Source of the DNA: Candidatus Micrarchaeia archaeon
GTDB lineage: Archaea > Micrarchaeota > Micrarchaeia > Anstonellales > JAHKLY01
Length of the DNA stretch: 42,113 nucleotides
Assembly: GCA_041653315.1 (NCBI GenBank)
Contig: JBAZFO010000002.1
Coordinates: 48,758-90,870, forward strand
Reading direction: 5' to 3'
A program made the translations under genes and the position numbers. Shown here in pieces: positions 8,177 to 16,168 of the stretch. The notes below the pieces were generated by a model that saw nothing but the letters and a program-made list of their open reading frames with translations, was not told the origin of the DNA and ran no database searches. How positions within the stretch are numbered: position 1 is the stretch's first letter; every line of letters begins with the position of its first letter.

Positions 8177-8425
8177 ATGGCGTCAAAAATATCTAATATA
8201 TATGGAATGGACATTTATACAGACGGAGGAAGCTTTTTAGGAAGAGTCCAAGATATAATAATAGACTTGGAAAAAGGAGAAGTTGTTAGATTAACAATGG
8301 AACCCTTAAATTTTTTAGTTTCAAAAGAAGAAGCTATGAGAATTCTCAAAGAAAAAAGCATTCTTTATAAAAGTGTAAGATCTGTAGAAGATGTTGTGAT
8401 TGTAAGTAAGGTTGGTGGAGAATAA
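8177..8425 (+). CDS. PRC-barrel domain protein
   Basis: 82 residues consisting of a single PRC-barrel: a strand (SNIYGMDIYTDGGSFLGRVQDIIID), then EKGEVVRLTMEP and a closing IVSKVGG. The family is a small beta-barrel used for protein contact. Stand-alone archaeal copies are common and mostly uncharacterised, and the domain also occurs in RimM and CdvA. The start is fixed by a GGTGAG Shine-Dalgarno just upstream of the ATG. A second stand-alone PRC protein is encoded at 36711-37001; the two differ clearly in sequence. Confidence 0.85.
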   Translation: MASKISNIYGMDIYTDGGSFLGRVQDIIIDLEKGEVVRLTMEPLNFLVSKEEAMRILKEKSILYKSVRSVEDVVIVSKVGGE

Positions 8426-8456
8426 ATCCCACCCACCCCACACTTCCACTATTCTT

Positions 8457-8492
8457 AATTTTTTGTTTTTTTGTCTTTAATTTTATATTTTT
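8457..8492 (+). terminator. Oligo-T terminator region after the PRC-barrel gene
   Basis: Runs of six and seven T followed by further T-rich DNA lie 30-65 bp past the stop of the PRC gene. Archaeal termination mainly uses oligo-T tracts, so this is a plausible terminator. It is preceded by a C-rich stretch (8427-8450), unusual in this AT-rich window. Confidence 0.4.
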
Positions 8493-8721
8493 ATAATTCT
8501 ATTATCTCTTCTGTTTTTATTTTATAAATTTTTAAATATCTAATAAAATTATTAAAAAAGAAATCTGCTTGGTGTTCTAATTCGTCTGGTATTAATAATG
8601 TTGATTTAGTTAAATATTTACAATGTGAAATTGCTGATTTTTTGAAATAATAATAAAATCTTCTTTTAATTTTATTATAATTTTCTGGTTCTGTTATTAT
8701 ATCATAAAAATAAATAAACAT
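8491..8721 (-). CDS. Orphan small protein, possibly Cas2-like ferredoxin fold
   Basis: 76 residues. The order of likely elements is strand (MFIYFYDII), helix (ENYNKIKRRFYYYFKK), paired strands (SHCKYLTKSTLLIPDE), helix (ADFFFNNFIRYLKIY) and strand (KIKTEEIIEL). This beta-alpha-beta-beta-alpha-beta layout, with Asp after strand 1, resembles Cas2/VapD-type small proteins. No CRISPR repeats or other cas genes are visible nearby, so it would be a solitary relative at best. An 8-bp inverted repeat (8721-8740) touches the start codon. The sequence looks like a folded protein rather than a random frame, but the family call is tentative. Confidence 0.5.
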   Translation of the reverse strand: MFIYFYDIITEPENYNKIKRRFYYYFKKSAISHCKYLTKSTLLIPDELEHQADFFFNNFIRYLKIYKIKTEEIIEL

Positions 8722-8740
8722 ATGTAACTATGGTTACATA
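8721..8740. promoter_or_regulatory. Inverted repeat at the start of the orphan small gene
   Basis: TATGTAAC (8721-8728) pairs with GTTACATA (8733-8740) across a 4-base spacer. It begins at the first base of the start codon of the minus-strand gene 8491-8721. It could be an operator or a hairpin around the translation start. It is the only such palindrome seen in this intergenic region. Confidence 0.5.
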
Positions 8741-8912
8741 ATATTTATAATTATTTTTATTATTTATTATGAGAATTATGGGGTCAGTACACTCCCACCC
8801 CCACAACCCCAATATAATAAAATAATCACAATTCCTACACAATAACATAACCTTTTAAATATAATATATAATTATAATTATGTAAATAAAATTAATTTTA
8901 AGGTGATTTATA

Positions 8913-10307
8913 ATGAAAAAAATATTATTAATTTCTTTATTTATTTTCTCGACTTTCTTGTTTTTCGGATGCACAGAAAATAATACAGAAACCCAAAATA
9001 TAACCGAAAACAATCCAATTTTATATATATTTTATGATCCAACTTGGAATTTAAGTATTTATGAAGAATTATCTGTTAATTTAAAAGAAAAACTTCCAGG
9101 TTTACAAATAGAAAAAAAATGTATTGATATTAAAAAATATACTGAAAATATTTCCTCAAATTCAGAACAGATATGTGTAGAAGGAATTGGTTATTTAAAA
9201 TATAATGAAAATATGCAATTACTTAATAAAGCAAAAATTACTTCTTCCCCCTTTGTTTTATCTATAAACAATAGAACACAAGAACTTGTTTTTACACCAG
9301 TTACTTCTGCGTTTGCTAATTCAATTTGTTTAATTAATAATTCAATATCTGGTTGTGATAATTTAGAACAAATAAAAGAAACACCAACCATAATTGTTGC
9401 AAATAACTCACAAGAAATAAATTATGAAGAAACAGTTTCTTTCTTTAAAATAATGGGACTTCCACTTCAAACAGATAATATTCTTAATTATAATACTGAA
9501 GAAGCAAAACAAATTTATGAATTAAATGAAATAACAGAAGCACCTTTCTTATTAATAAAACAAGCAGACACAGCTAATTTAGATGAAGAACAAAAATTTT
9601 TATTAGAACAATTTATTTTAATGGGTTATTTTGAAAAAACAAAGAATAATGATTTAGTACTTTATTTACCCGGCGAAAAAATATATGTTGGATCAAAATA
9701 TACTGATTTAAATTTAGAACTTTTTATCATGTCATATTGTCCATATGGTTTACAAGCACAAAAAGCAGTTCTTCCAGTTAAAGAATTATTTGGGGATGAA
9801 TTAAATTTATCCATTAAATTTGTAGATTATATAATGCATGGTACAAAAGAGATTGACGAAAATAATTTACAATATTGTTTACAAGAAGAACACCCACTTG
9901 TTTTTTGGGATTATTTAGATTGTTTCACTGTTTCTGGAGAATCTGAATCATGTTTAAATGAAATAAATCTTACATTGTATGATTTAGAAAAATGTATAAA
10001 TAATTTAAATACAGAATATGAAACGTATATTTTATATGAAGATAAATCTACATGGTTAAATGGATATTATCCATTATATTTAATCAATAAAGAAGAGAAT
10101 GATTTATATGATGTTAAAGGTTCACCAACGTTTGTTTTTAATGGAAAACAATTTAGTTGGCCAAGATCACCAGAAGGAATCAAACAAGGAATATGTAATT
10201 TATTAGAAAACCCCCCAGAAGTGTGTAATCAATCTTTATCCACTTCTCCTTCCTCAACAGGTTTTGGTGGAGGAACAACATCAACTTCTTCCGGCTCTTG
10301 TGGATAA
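8913..10307 (+). CDS. DsbA/GILT-like thiol lipoprotein
   Basis: 464 residues. A lipoprotein-type signal ends at Cys20 (LFFGCTEN), so the protein is probably lipid-anchored outside the cell. Residues about 265-430 form a thioredoxin-like domain beginning LELFIMSYCPYGLQAQ. The usual CPxC second cysteine is replaced by Gly. It is followed by an insert with spaced cysteines (LQYC, LDCF, ESCL, LEKC) and a cis-Pro segment (VKGSPTFVFNG). This resembles GILT- or DsbA-like archaeal proteins. The N-terminal 250 residues may be a degenerate second thioredoxin domain. The C-terminus is a Ser/Thr/Gly-rich tail ending CG. An AAGGTGAT ribosome site precedes the ATG. Confidence 0.8.
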   Translation: MKKILLISLFIFSTFLFFGCTENNTETQNITENNPILYIFYDPTWNLSIYEELSVNLKEKLPGLQIEKKCIDIKKYTENISSNSEQICVEGIGYLKYNENMQLLNKAKITSSPFVLSINNRTQELVFTPVTSAFANSICLINNSISGCDNLEQIKETPTIIVANNSQEINYEETVSFFKIMGLPLQTDNILNYNTEEAKQIYELNEITEAPFLLIKQADTANLDEEQKFLLEQFILMGYFEKTKNNDLVLYLPGEKIYVGSKYTDLNLELFIMSYCPYGLQAQKAVLPVKELFGDELNLSIKFVDYIMHGTKEIDENNLQYCLQEEHPLVFWDYLDCFTVSGESESCLNEINLTLYDLEKCINNLNTEYETYILYEDKSTWLNGYYPLYLINKEENDLYDVKGSPTFVFNGKQFSWPRSPEGIKQGICNLLENPPEVCNQSLSTSPSSTGFGGGTTSTSSGSCG

Positions 10308-10342
10308 GCCACATTTTTATTTTTATCCTTTTTTATTTTATT

Positions 10343-11092
10343 ATGGTTTTTGAATTACCGCCCATGGGACCCAAAGTTGGAATATACACGATTTCTCCAG
10401 ATATTAAAAAATTAAGTTTAGGAAATAAAAAATTAGATATTTTTTTAGAAGGTGGATTAAATATTAGGTCTAATAATTTAATAATAAGCCCGCCAGGAGA
10501 AGAAAAAATTGTATTTGGATTACAATTTATTAACGAAGGATTAAAAAATGGAGAGCCAGGAATATTTATTACCACTAATTACCTACCTTTAGAAATAGAA
10601 AAAATAGCAGAAAAATATAATTGGAATTTTAAATCAAACGAAAATATAAATTTATTAAAATTTATTGATTGTTATTCCTGGACTGTGGGTAAAACAATAG
10701 ATATTAATAGAAAGGACATATTTATTCAGGGACCAAATGCATTAAATGATCTTTCAATTGCTTTATCAGAAGTAGTTTCTTCTTTATCAAAACCAAATAA
10801 ACCAATACGTGTTTGTATAAGTTCTTTATCTTCTTTTTTATTATATGTTGAAAAAGACACTTTATTTAAGTTTTTACAAGTAATTGGGGCAAAATTTAAG
10901 ACTATGGGGGCAACCTCCCTTTTTCTTTTAGATGAGGGGATGCATGATGAAAAAACAATCACAACCTTAAAACATTTATCAGATGAAATAATTTATTTAA
11001 AAAAAGAAAACAAACAATTATTTTTAGATAAAGATTCATTAACAGAAAAAATTAAGATACAACTAACTGAAAAAGGATTAATAGTTTTATAA
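10343..11092 (+). CDS. KaiC/RecA-fold protein with degenerate Walker motifs
   Basis: 249 residues from the ATG at 10343. The frame is open back to 10298, but that would overlap the previous gene and add a spurious hydrophobic leader. The layout is that of a single KaiC-type RecA domain: LDIFLEGGL, a P-loop region, GLQFINEGLKNGEPGIFITT and later VCISSLSSFLLY. The Walker A site reads SPPGEEKIVFG (residues 49-59) where active members have GPPGSGKTT, and the Walker B Asp is Ser. ATP hydrolysis is therefore unlikely, and it probably acts as a scaffold or regulator. It is followed at 11127 by a roadblock/LC7 protein. Confidence 0.8.
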   Translation: MVFELPPMGPKVGIYTISPDIKKLSLGNKKLDIFLEGGLNIRSNNLIISPPGEEKIVFGLQFINEGLKNGEPGIFITTNYLPLEIEKIAEKYNWNFKSNENINLLKFIDCYSWTVGKTIDINRKDIFIQGPNALNDLSIALSEVVSSLSKPNKPIRVCISSLSSFLLYVEKDTLFKFLQVIGAKFKTMGATSLFLLDEGMHDEKTITTLKHLSDEIIYLKKENKQLFLDKDSLTEKIKIQLTEKGLIVL

Positions 11093-11097
11093 GAGTA

Positions 11098-11106
11098 TTT
11101 ATATAT
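11098..11106 (+). promoter_or_regulatory. TATA-like box of the roadblock gene (leaderless start)
   Basis: TTTATATAT is centred at 11102, about 25 bp before the ATG at 11127. In archaea the box lies about 26 bp before the transcription start, so the mRNA would begin at the start codon. Confidence 0.5.
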
Positions 11107-11126
11107 CTTTTTTTTATAATTTAATT

Positions 11127-11492
11127 ATGGAATTAACAGAAAAATTAGAAGAAGTATTGAATGATTTAAATAATAATCCAAACATTTTTGCTAGTTTAGT
11201 TATCAGAAAAGATGGATTATTTTTAGCTTTTTTATCTAAAGTTGATTATATCAATAAAAATATAGCAGTATCTTTAGCAACTATATATAATACTTTTGAA
11301 CAAACAAGTGAAGAATTAAAAACAGGACAATTATCATATTTACTAATAAAAGCAGAAAATAAAAACATATTTTTTATTGAAATTTCAAAAGACATTATTT
11401 TAGTTTTATTTTTAAATACTGCTTCGAATATTAATGAAATATATTCTGAATCTAATATAATTTCTAAAAAAATATTAGAAATTTTAAGTTGA
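11127..11492 (+). CDS. Roadblock/LC7-domain protein
   Basis: 121 residues covering one roadblock/LC7 (MglB-like) domain: an N-terminal helix (TEKLEEVLNDLNNNP), strand ASLVIRKDGLFLAFL, helix VSLATIYNTFEQTSEEL, strands SYLLIKAENKNIFFIEIS and DIILVLFLN, and a C-terminal helix. These domains dimerise and regulate small GTPases or other switch proteins. No Ras-like GTPase is adjacent. The neighbours are a KaiC-like pseudo-ATPase upstream and RNase Z 4 bases downstream. A TATA-like box fits its own leaderless transcript. The family call is fairly secure; the partner is unknown. Confidence 0.8.
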   Translation: MELTEKLEEVLNDLNNNPNIFASLVIRKDGLFLAFLSKVDYINKNIAVSLATIYNTFEQTSEELKTGQLSYLLIKAENKNIFFIEISKDIILVLFLNTASNINEIYSESNIISKKILEILS

Positions 11493-11496
11493 TTTT

Positions 11497-12363
11497 ATGA
11501 AAATAGTTGTTTTAGGTTCCTCAGGAGCAATTCCAACGAAACAAAGGAATTTACCAAGCATAGCTTTAATTTATGAAAGCGAAATTTTATTGTTTGATTG
11601 TGGTGAAGGAACACAAAGACAGATGATGAAGTATAATTTAAATTATTCAAAAGTCAGTAAAATTTTTATTTCTCACCTGCATTTAGATCATTATTTGGGG
11701 GTTTTTGGTATTTTAGAAACTGCAAATTTAATAAATCGAGAAACACCAATAAAAATTTTTGGACCCCAAGGAATTCAACAGATTTTCGGAAAATATAAAT
11801 CCGCAGAAATAATTGAACTAAATGAGAATAAAGAAATTTTTGAAAATAAAAAATATTTTATTTCTGCATTTAAATTAAAACATAATATCCCTTTATGTTT
11901 AGGTTATTTATTTAAAGAAAAAAGCAAAATCAAATTTTATGAAGAAAAAGCAAAAAAAGTTGGTTTAAAAGGACAGCAATTTACAGAAATACAAAATAAA
12001 GGTAAATTAAAAATTGATAATAAAGTAATAAAATTATCTGATATCTCATATACAAAAGAAGGAAAAAAGATTGTTTTTGTTGCAGACACCCTTCCCATTG
12101 ACACAGCCATAAAATATAGTAAAGATGCAGATTTATTAATACATGAAGCAACATATCTTTCTTCTTTAGAAAAAGAAGCAAAAGAAAATTTTCATTCAAC
12201 AGCTAAGCAAGCAGCAGAAATAGCAAAAAAAGCTAATGTCAAAAAATTATTATTATTTCATATAAGTCAAAGACATAAAAACCCACAGGAATTAGAAAAA
12301 GAAGCAAAAAAAGTATTTAAAAACACAATATGTTCAAAAGATGGGTTAGTACTTGAAATTTAA
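11497..12363 (+). CDS. rnz: Ribonuclease Z (tRNA 3' processing endonuclease)
   Basis: 288 residues, the short tRNase Z form. It cuts the 3' trailer from tRNA precursors, needed here because the two tRNA genes in the window do not encode CCA. The zinc motif His60-Leu-His62-Leu-Asp64-His65 lies in FISHLHLDHYLG. The N-terminal LGSSGAIPTKQRNLPS and FDCGEGTQRQ are characteristic of RNase Z. Later ligands include VFVADT, the HEATY segment and LLLFHISQRH. It starts 4 bases after the roadblock stop, so it is probably co-transcribed. Its last 18 bp overlap the convergent hypothetical gene. Confidence 0.95.
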   Translation: MKIVVLGSSGAIPTKQRNLPSIALIYESEILLFDCGEGTQRQMMKYNLNYSKVSKIFISHLHLDHYLGVFGILETANLINRETPIKIFGPQGIQQIFGKYKSAEIIELNENKEIFENKKYFISAFKLKHNIPLCLGYLFKEKSKIKFYEEKAKKVGLKGQQFTEIQNKGKLKIDNKVIKLSDISYTKEGKKIVFVADTLPIDTAIKYSKDADLLIHEATYLSSLEKEAKENFHSTAKQAAEIAKKANVKKLLLFHISQRHKNPQELEKEAKKVFKNTICSKDGLVLEI

Positions 12364-12966
12364 AAAATCAATCACAAAAACATCTATTTCAGTTGGATTA
12401 TCTTTTTGACATATAATAATATCTTTTTTATCAAAAACAAGGCCTTTACCTCCAAAATACTTTAAATTATTCCAAATGTGTTCTAATCTAGTATATATTA
12501 TTTTTAATTTTTCTTTTGTTAATTCTGTATTATTTGGTTGGGTATATTTTGTTCTTTTTTTACAAATAGTTGGATAATATAATAAAGGATCAATTAGTAT
12601 TGGAAAGTATGATACGCCTTCCCTTAATTTTCCAATAATATTTTTATATACTTCAAAATCTAAAAAATCAATATTTAAATTTATTTGTTCTTTATCTATA
12701 ATTATTCTTCCTTCTTTTTCAGAAATTTCATTTTGTTCTCTTCTTAACGTATCAAACATTCTTTTTTTATCTAAACTTTTTATATATTCCTTTCCCCCAA
12801 GTGTATTATCTCCTTTTTTTGAAATCTGTAATATTATTTCATCTATGTGGAATACAAAAAAATCTAAATTAAATGTTTCCATTTTTAATCCAAAAGGAGG
12901 TTTTTGAGTTTCACTAACTTTAATATCTACAGTATTAAATTCATCCACTTTTATCCTATTTCGCAC
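12346..12966 (-). CDS. Hypothetical protein
   Basis: 206 residues, not recognised. It is soluble, with no signal peptide and a mixed alpha/beta appearance. Notable segments are FFVFHIDEIILQISKKG, GKEYIKSLDKKRMFDTLRREQNE and a C-terminal TEIDVFVIDFLNFKY. The middle has an isolated LLYYPTICKKR. No metal or nucleotide motif is evident. The promoter side has AT-rich DNA (TTTAAATATTTAAG near 12980). The 3' end overlaps rnz by 18 bp in the convergent orientation. The composition matches neighbouring real genes, so it is probably expressed. Confidence 0.6.
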   Translation of the reverse strand: MRNRIKVDEFNTVDIKVSETQKPPFGLKMETFNLDFFVFHIDEIILQISKKGDNTLGGKEYIKSLDKKRMFDTLRREQNEISEKEGRIIIDKEQINLNIDFLDFEVYKNIIGKLREGVSYFPILIDPLLYYPTICKKRTKYTQPNNTELTKEKLKIIYTRLEHIWNNLKYFGGKGLVFDKKDIIICQKDNPTEIDVFVIDFLNFKY

Positions 12967-13025
12967 AATATAATATGAACTTTAAATATTTAAGTCTTTT
13001 GTTTAATAAAAAAAGAAAAAAAAGA

Positions 13026-13427
13026 TTAAGCTTTTGCTGTTCCTGCCCCTTTAGCCAAACTAATTCTTGGTGGAATCATAGGGGGGGATAAATTAACTGT
13101 TCTTACAACTAATGTTCCATTAGTTCCACAAGTATAATTAATACTGTTTAAAACTAATTCAGCAAATTCTTCTGGTAGTGTTTTTTTATCTTGCCAAGAT
13201 TTAACAATATCTTTTGCTTTTTTAACATCTTCTTCTAAAAATATTTCACCACCAATTTTTAAGAAACCTACTTCATCTTCATATTTTGCGTTATATGTGT
13301 ATGAAATTGTAATTTCTTTTCCATCTGCTTTTACGTTGTCTAATGCAATATTTATACTTAATCCTTTAATTGCATCTGGTTTTTCTCTCTTAGCTTCTAC
13401 TGAATTTATTTTTCCGCCTTTAATCAT
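13026..13427 (-). CDS. Conserved-looking beta-rich small protein
   Basis: 133 residues. The start at 13427 is supported by a GGAGGTG ribosome site just upstream on this strand. The sequence alternates strands (GKINSVEAKR, LSINIALDNVKADGKEITISYTYNAKYEDEVGFLKIGGEIFL) with one long helix (EEDVKKAKDIVKSWQDKKTLPEEFAELVLNSI), then a Pro-rich end (SPPMIPPRISL). This layout recalls SecB-like folds reported in some archaea, but I cannot confirm that. There is no signal peptide. It diverges from the membrane-protein gene at 13480 across 52 bp. Confidence 0.65.
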   Translation of the reverse strand: MIKGGKINSVEAKREKPDAIKGLSINIALDNVKADGKEITISYTYNAKYEDEVGFLKIGGEIFLEEDVKKAKDIVKSWQDKKTLPEEFAELVLNSINYTCGTNGTLVVRTVNLSPPMIPPRISLAKGAGTAKA

Positions 13428-13479
13428 AGCTACACCTCCAAATGTGAACCTTTTTAAATTATTTTTATGTAAATTCTTT

Positions 13480-14310
13480 ATGATGATAAGTTTTAAATAT
13501 GTTGTTTTTTCGCTTTTGTGCTTGATATTAGTTAGTTTTGCCTCTTTTACAATAAATTCTATTGATATTAGAGTTTATGTTCAAGAAGATGGCAGTGCTT
13601 CTGTAACAGAAGAATTTTCTATTTATATTCAAGGGAAAGAATCAATTGATTTATATGAAGATAGTTTAACTACTTTAGATAGAAATAATATTCAAAGCTG
13701 GATTTATAAATTACAATTACCAGATTTAGTTTATCATATTGGGGGGCAGTATGTTGATGTAGATAATTTTGTTATTTTACCAGAACCAGTTCAAAAAATT
13801 TATGAAGATGGATATACTAGAATTTCAATTACTTATGATATTTTAGAATCTAAAAATATAAACGCAGATGGTTCTTTGAATAATAGAGGGTTATTTATTT
13901 TAGAGAATATCAAACCAAGAACAACAAGATATATTTTAAACAAAAACGCATTTTTAAATTTAAATCAAAACGGAGATTTAATTTTACCCCAAAACACTAA
14001 ATTAAATTTTTTAATTCCAGAAGGAGCAATAGTAACTAATTTATATCCATTAACAGATACATTAAGAGAAAGCCACCCTCCATTTTATACTTCTGCTATT
14101 TCATGGACAAAACCCATATTACCAAAATTAACCTTTGAATTTGAAATAGAAAGAACACTAGAATCAGAAATTATTGATTTTTTTAATTCTATTCAAGAGA
14201 ATATTAATAAAAGTTTTAAAGGCCCAGAAGGACTTGCGTATGGTTTTCTTATTATTGCAGGCATAATTTCATTAATATATCTACATAAAATAAATAAAAG
14301 AGATGTATAA
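13480..14310 (+). CDS. Secreted membrane-anchored protein, unknown family
   Basis: 276 residues from the ATG at 13480. The frame is open further upstream but would run into the divergent gene. An AT box (TTTTTAAAT near 13451) sits about 26 bp before this ATG, fitting a leaderless start. Residues 4-24 are a signal peptide. The body is beta-rich (SIDIRVYVQEDGSASVTEEFSIYI, FVILPEPVQKIYEDGYTRISITYDI), and a C-terminal membrane helix (GFLIIAGIISLIYLH) is followed by KINKRDV. The topology is an extracellular domain held by the C-terminal helix. The gene overlaps pheS by 8 bp, which suggests translational coupling. Confidence 0.7.
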   Translation: MMISFKYVVFSLLCLILVSFASFTINSIDIRVYVQEDGSASVTEEFSIYIQGKESIDLYEDSLTTLDRNNIQSWIYKLQLPDLVYHIGGQYVDVDNFVILPEPVQKIYEDGYTRISITYDILESKNINADGSLNNRGLFILENIKPRTTRYILNKNAFLNLNQNGDLILPQNTKLNFLIPEGAIVTNLYPLTDTLRESHPPFYTSAISWTKPILPKLTFEFEIERTLESEIIDFFNSIQENINKSFKGPEGLAYGFLIIAGIISLIYLHKINKRDV

Positions 14311-15748
14311 TATGATACTTCAAAACTATGAAAGACAGATATTAAAATCTTTAGAACTTGTTAATACTCTTGATCAAATTAGTAGTGTAACCAATTTAAA
14401 TAGAGATAAAATAACAAGGGCCCTTTATTGGTTAGCAGAAAATAACTTAATTGAAATAAAAGAAGAAAGTACTATAGAGATAAAACTAACTGAGGAAGCA
14501 GAAAATTATTTAAAAAACGGATTTCCAGAATTAAATGTTATTCAAAAAGCAATAAACAAAAAAAGAATGGACGAATTAACTAATGAAGAAAAAAGAATAG
14601 GTCTCGCTTGGGGGATTAAAAATAATTGGATAATTATAAAAGATGGGGTAATTACCCCCACATCAGAAGGATTAGAAGCATTAAATAAAAAATCAATAGT
14701 AAAAACTTGTGAGTATATATTGGAAAACAAAAAATTAGATGAATTTAGTAAAAACCATTTGTTAAAAAGAAATTTAATAATAGAAAAAACAAACAAGGAA
14801 ATTTCTGCTATTTTAACAGAAAAAGGAAAGAAAGCAATTAAAGACCTTCCCAAAGAACAAGAAGAAATAAAGAATTTAACTCAACAGAATATTTTATCTG
14901 GAGAATGGAAGAAAAAGTATATTTTGCCCTATGATGTTACTATTGATTCTGAAGAGATTTATCCAGGTAAAAGACATATTTTAGCTTTATTTATGGAAAA
15001 AATAAAAGGAATATTTATAGAAATGGGTTTTGAAGAAATGGAAGGAGATATAATTCAATCTAGTTTTTGGAATTTTGATGCATTATTTCAGCCACAAGAT
15101 CACCCAGCAAGAGAATTAGCAGATACTTTTTATTTAGAAGAAAATATTGTTCCTTTACCAGAAGATAAAGAATTAATTAAAAAGATTAAACAAGAACATG
15201 AAAAAGGATGGAAATATATGTGGGATATTAAAAAAGCAGAAAAGTCTGTTTTGAGAACACATACTACTTCTATAAGTTCTAAATATTTATATACAAAGGG
15301 AACTGATACAAAACCCAAAGCGTTTTTCTGTATTGGTAGAAATTATAGAAATGAAACTATTGATTACAAACATTTGGCTGAATTTTATCAAGTTGAAGGT
15401 ATTGTGATTTCTGAAAACGCAACTTTCACACAATTATTAGGATTATTAAAAGAATTTTACAAGAAATTAGGTTTTGAAAAAATAAGATTTGTACCAGGCT
15501 ATTTTCCATATACTGAACCCAGTGTTGAAGTTGAAGCATATTTTGAAGACAGAAAGGAATGGATAGAATTAGGGGGGGCAGGAATTTTTAGGCCAGAAGT
15601 ATCTTTACCTTTATGTAATAAATATCCTGTTTTAGCTTGGGGTTTAAGTTTAGAACGGCCATTGATGTTGATGTATAATATATCAGACATACGTACGTTT
15701 TACAAAAATAATGTTTTATGGTTAAGACAAACAAAAAAAATATTTTAG
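14303..15748 (+). CDS. pheS: Phenylalanyl-tRNA synthetase alpha subunit (archaeal type)
   Basis: 481 residues. The N-terminal 190 or so are winged-helix tRNA-binding domains (LEYLAENN-like LYWLAENNLIEI), as in archaeal/eukaryotic PheS. The class II catalytic domain follows: YPGKRHILALFMEKIKGIFIEMGFEEM, a motif 1-type SSFWNFDALFQPQDHPARE, RTHTTSISSKYL, motif 2-type GRNYRNETIDYKH and motif 3-type GLSLERPLML. It works as an alpha2-beta2 enzyme with PheT, whose gene is not in the window. An in-frame ATG at 14312 is an equally good start and aligns better with other PheS N-termini. The first codons overlap the upstream membrane-protein gene. Confidence 0.96.
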   Translation: MYNMILQNYERQILKSLELVNTLDQISSVTNLNRDKITRALYWLAENNLIEIKEESTIEIKLTEEAENYLKNGFPELNVIQKAINKKRMDELTNEEKRIGLAWGIKNNWIIIKDGVITPTSEGLEALNKKSIVKTCEYILENKKLDEFSKNHLLKRNLIIEKTNKEISAILTEKGKKAIKDLPKEQEEIKNLTQQNILSGEWKKKYILPYDVTIDSEEIYPGKRHILALFMEKIKGIFIEMGFEEMEGDIIQSSFWNFDALFQPQDHPARELADTFYLEENIVPLPEDKELIKKIKQEHEKGWKYMWDIKKAEKSVLRTHTTSISSKYLYTKGTDTKPKAFFCIGRNYRNETIDYKHLAEFYQVEGIVISENATFTQLLGLLKEFYKKLGFEKIRFVPGYFPYTEPSVEVEAYFEDRKEWIELGGAGIFRPEVSLPLCNKYPVLAWGLSLERPLMLMYNISDIRTFYKNNVLWLRQTKKIF

Positions 15749-15760
15749 GAGGGAAATATC

Positions 15761-16144
15761 ATGAAAAAACAACATATTATTGGAGGAATTTTTATACTTA
15801 TATTAGGAATAATTATTTATTTATCTACAACGCCAAGTGGTTTTTTTAATGCATATTCTATTTGTCAAACATTAAAAATTTTTGAACCTTGTTCAGAAAC
15901 AGTAAATTGGTTGGGTATTATTTCAATAATTTTAATTTTGTTTGGAGTACTTGATTTTGTATATGGGATAGTAACTTCTTATAATATAACTGAAAAACAA
16001 GAAAAAATAGAAAAAACAAAATTTGTTAAAGAAATAGAAGAAAAAATTTATATTAGGTGCCCAAAATGTGGAGTAAAGAACGAAGAAAACACAAAATATT
16101 GTAAAGAATGCGGAGAACTACTACATAAAAAAGAATATTATTAA
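15761..16144 (+). CDS. Two-helix membrane protein with C-terminal zinc ribbon
   Basis: 127 residues. Two hydrophobic segments (about 5-24 and 47-70) flank a short Cys-containing loop (NAYSICQTLKIFEPC). The C-terminal 30 residues are a zinc-ribbon of the double-CxxC type (RCPKCGVKNEENTKYCKECGELL), probably on the cytoplasmic side. An AGGAGGG Shine-Dalgarno 7 bp before the ATG fixes the start, and the gene follows pheS by 12 bp, so it is likely in the same transcript. The function is unknown; such membrane zinc-ribbon proteins are frequent and poorly described in archaea. Confidence 0.75.
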   Translation: MKKQHIIGGIFILILGIIIYLSTTPSGFFNAYSICQTLKIFEPCSETVNWLGIISIILILFGVLDFVYGIVTSYNITEKQEKIEKTKFVKEIEEKIYIRCPKCGVKNEENTKYCKECGELLHKKEYY

Positions 16145-16168
16145 AATTTATTAATAAATTAAAAGTAA

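Noticed and set aside
8491..8721. A CRISPR-Cas locus around the Cas2-like gene
   Set aside because: There are no repeats with regular spacers and no cas1 or effector gene within the window.
8790..8812. Strong G-quadruplex on the minus strand
   Set aside because: Only three adequate G-runs are present, so a stable four-run quadruplex is not supported.
8769..8825. 18-residue plus-strand frame in the C-rich spacer
   Set aside because: It has no ribosome site, shows no recognisable composition, and begins in the AT-rich upstream region by chance.
10298..10342. Upstream start for the KaiC-like gene
   Set aside because: It would overlap the lipoprotein gene and add a hydrophobic leader foreign to KaiC proteins; the ATG at 10343 is preferred.
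13297..13479. Upstream start for the membrane protein at 13480
   Set aside because: It runs antisense through the divergent gene 13026-13427, and the signal peptide begins at 13480 behind a well-placed AT box.
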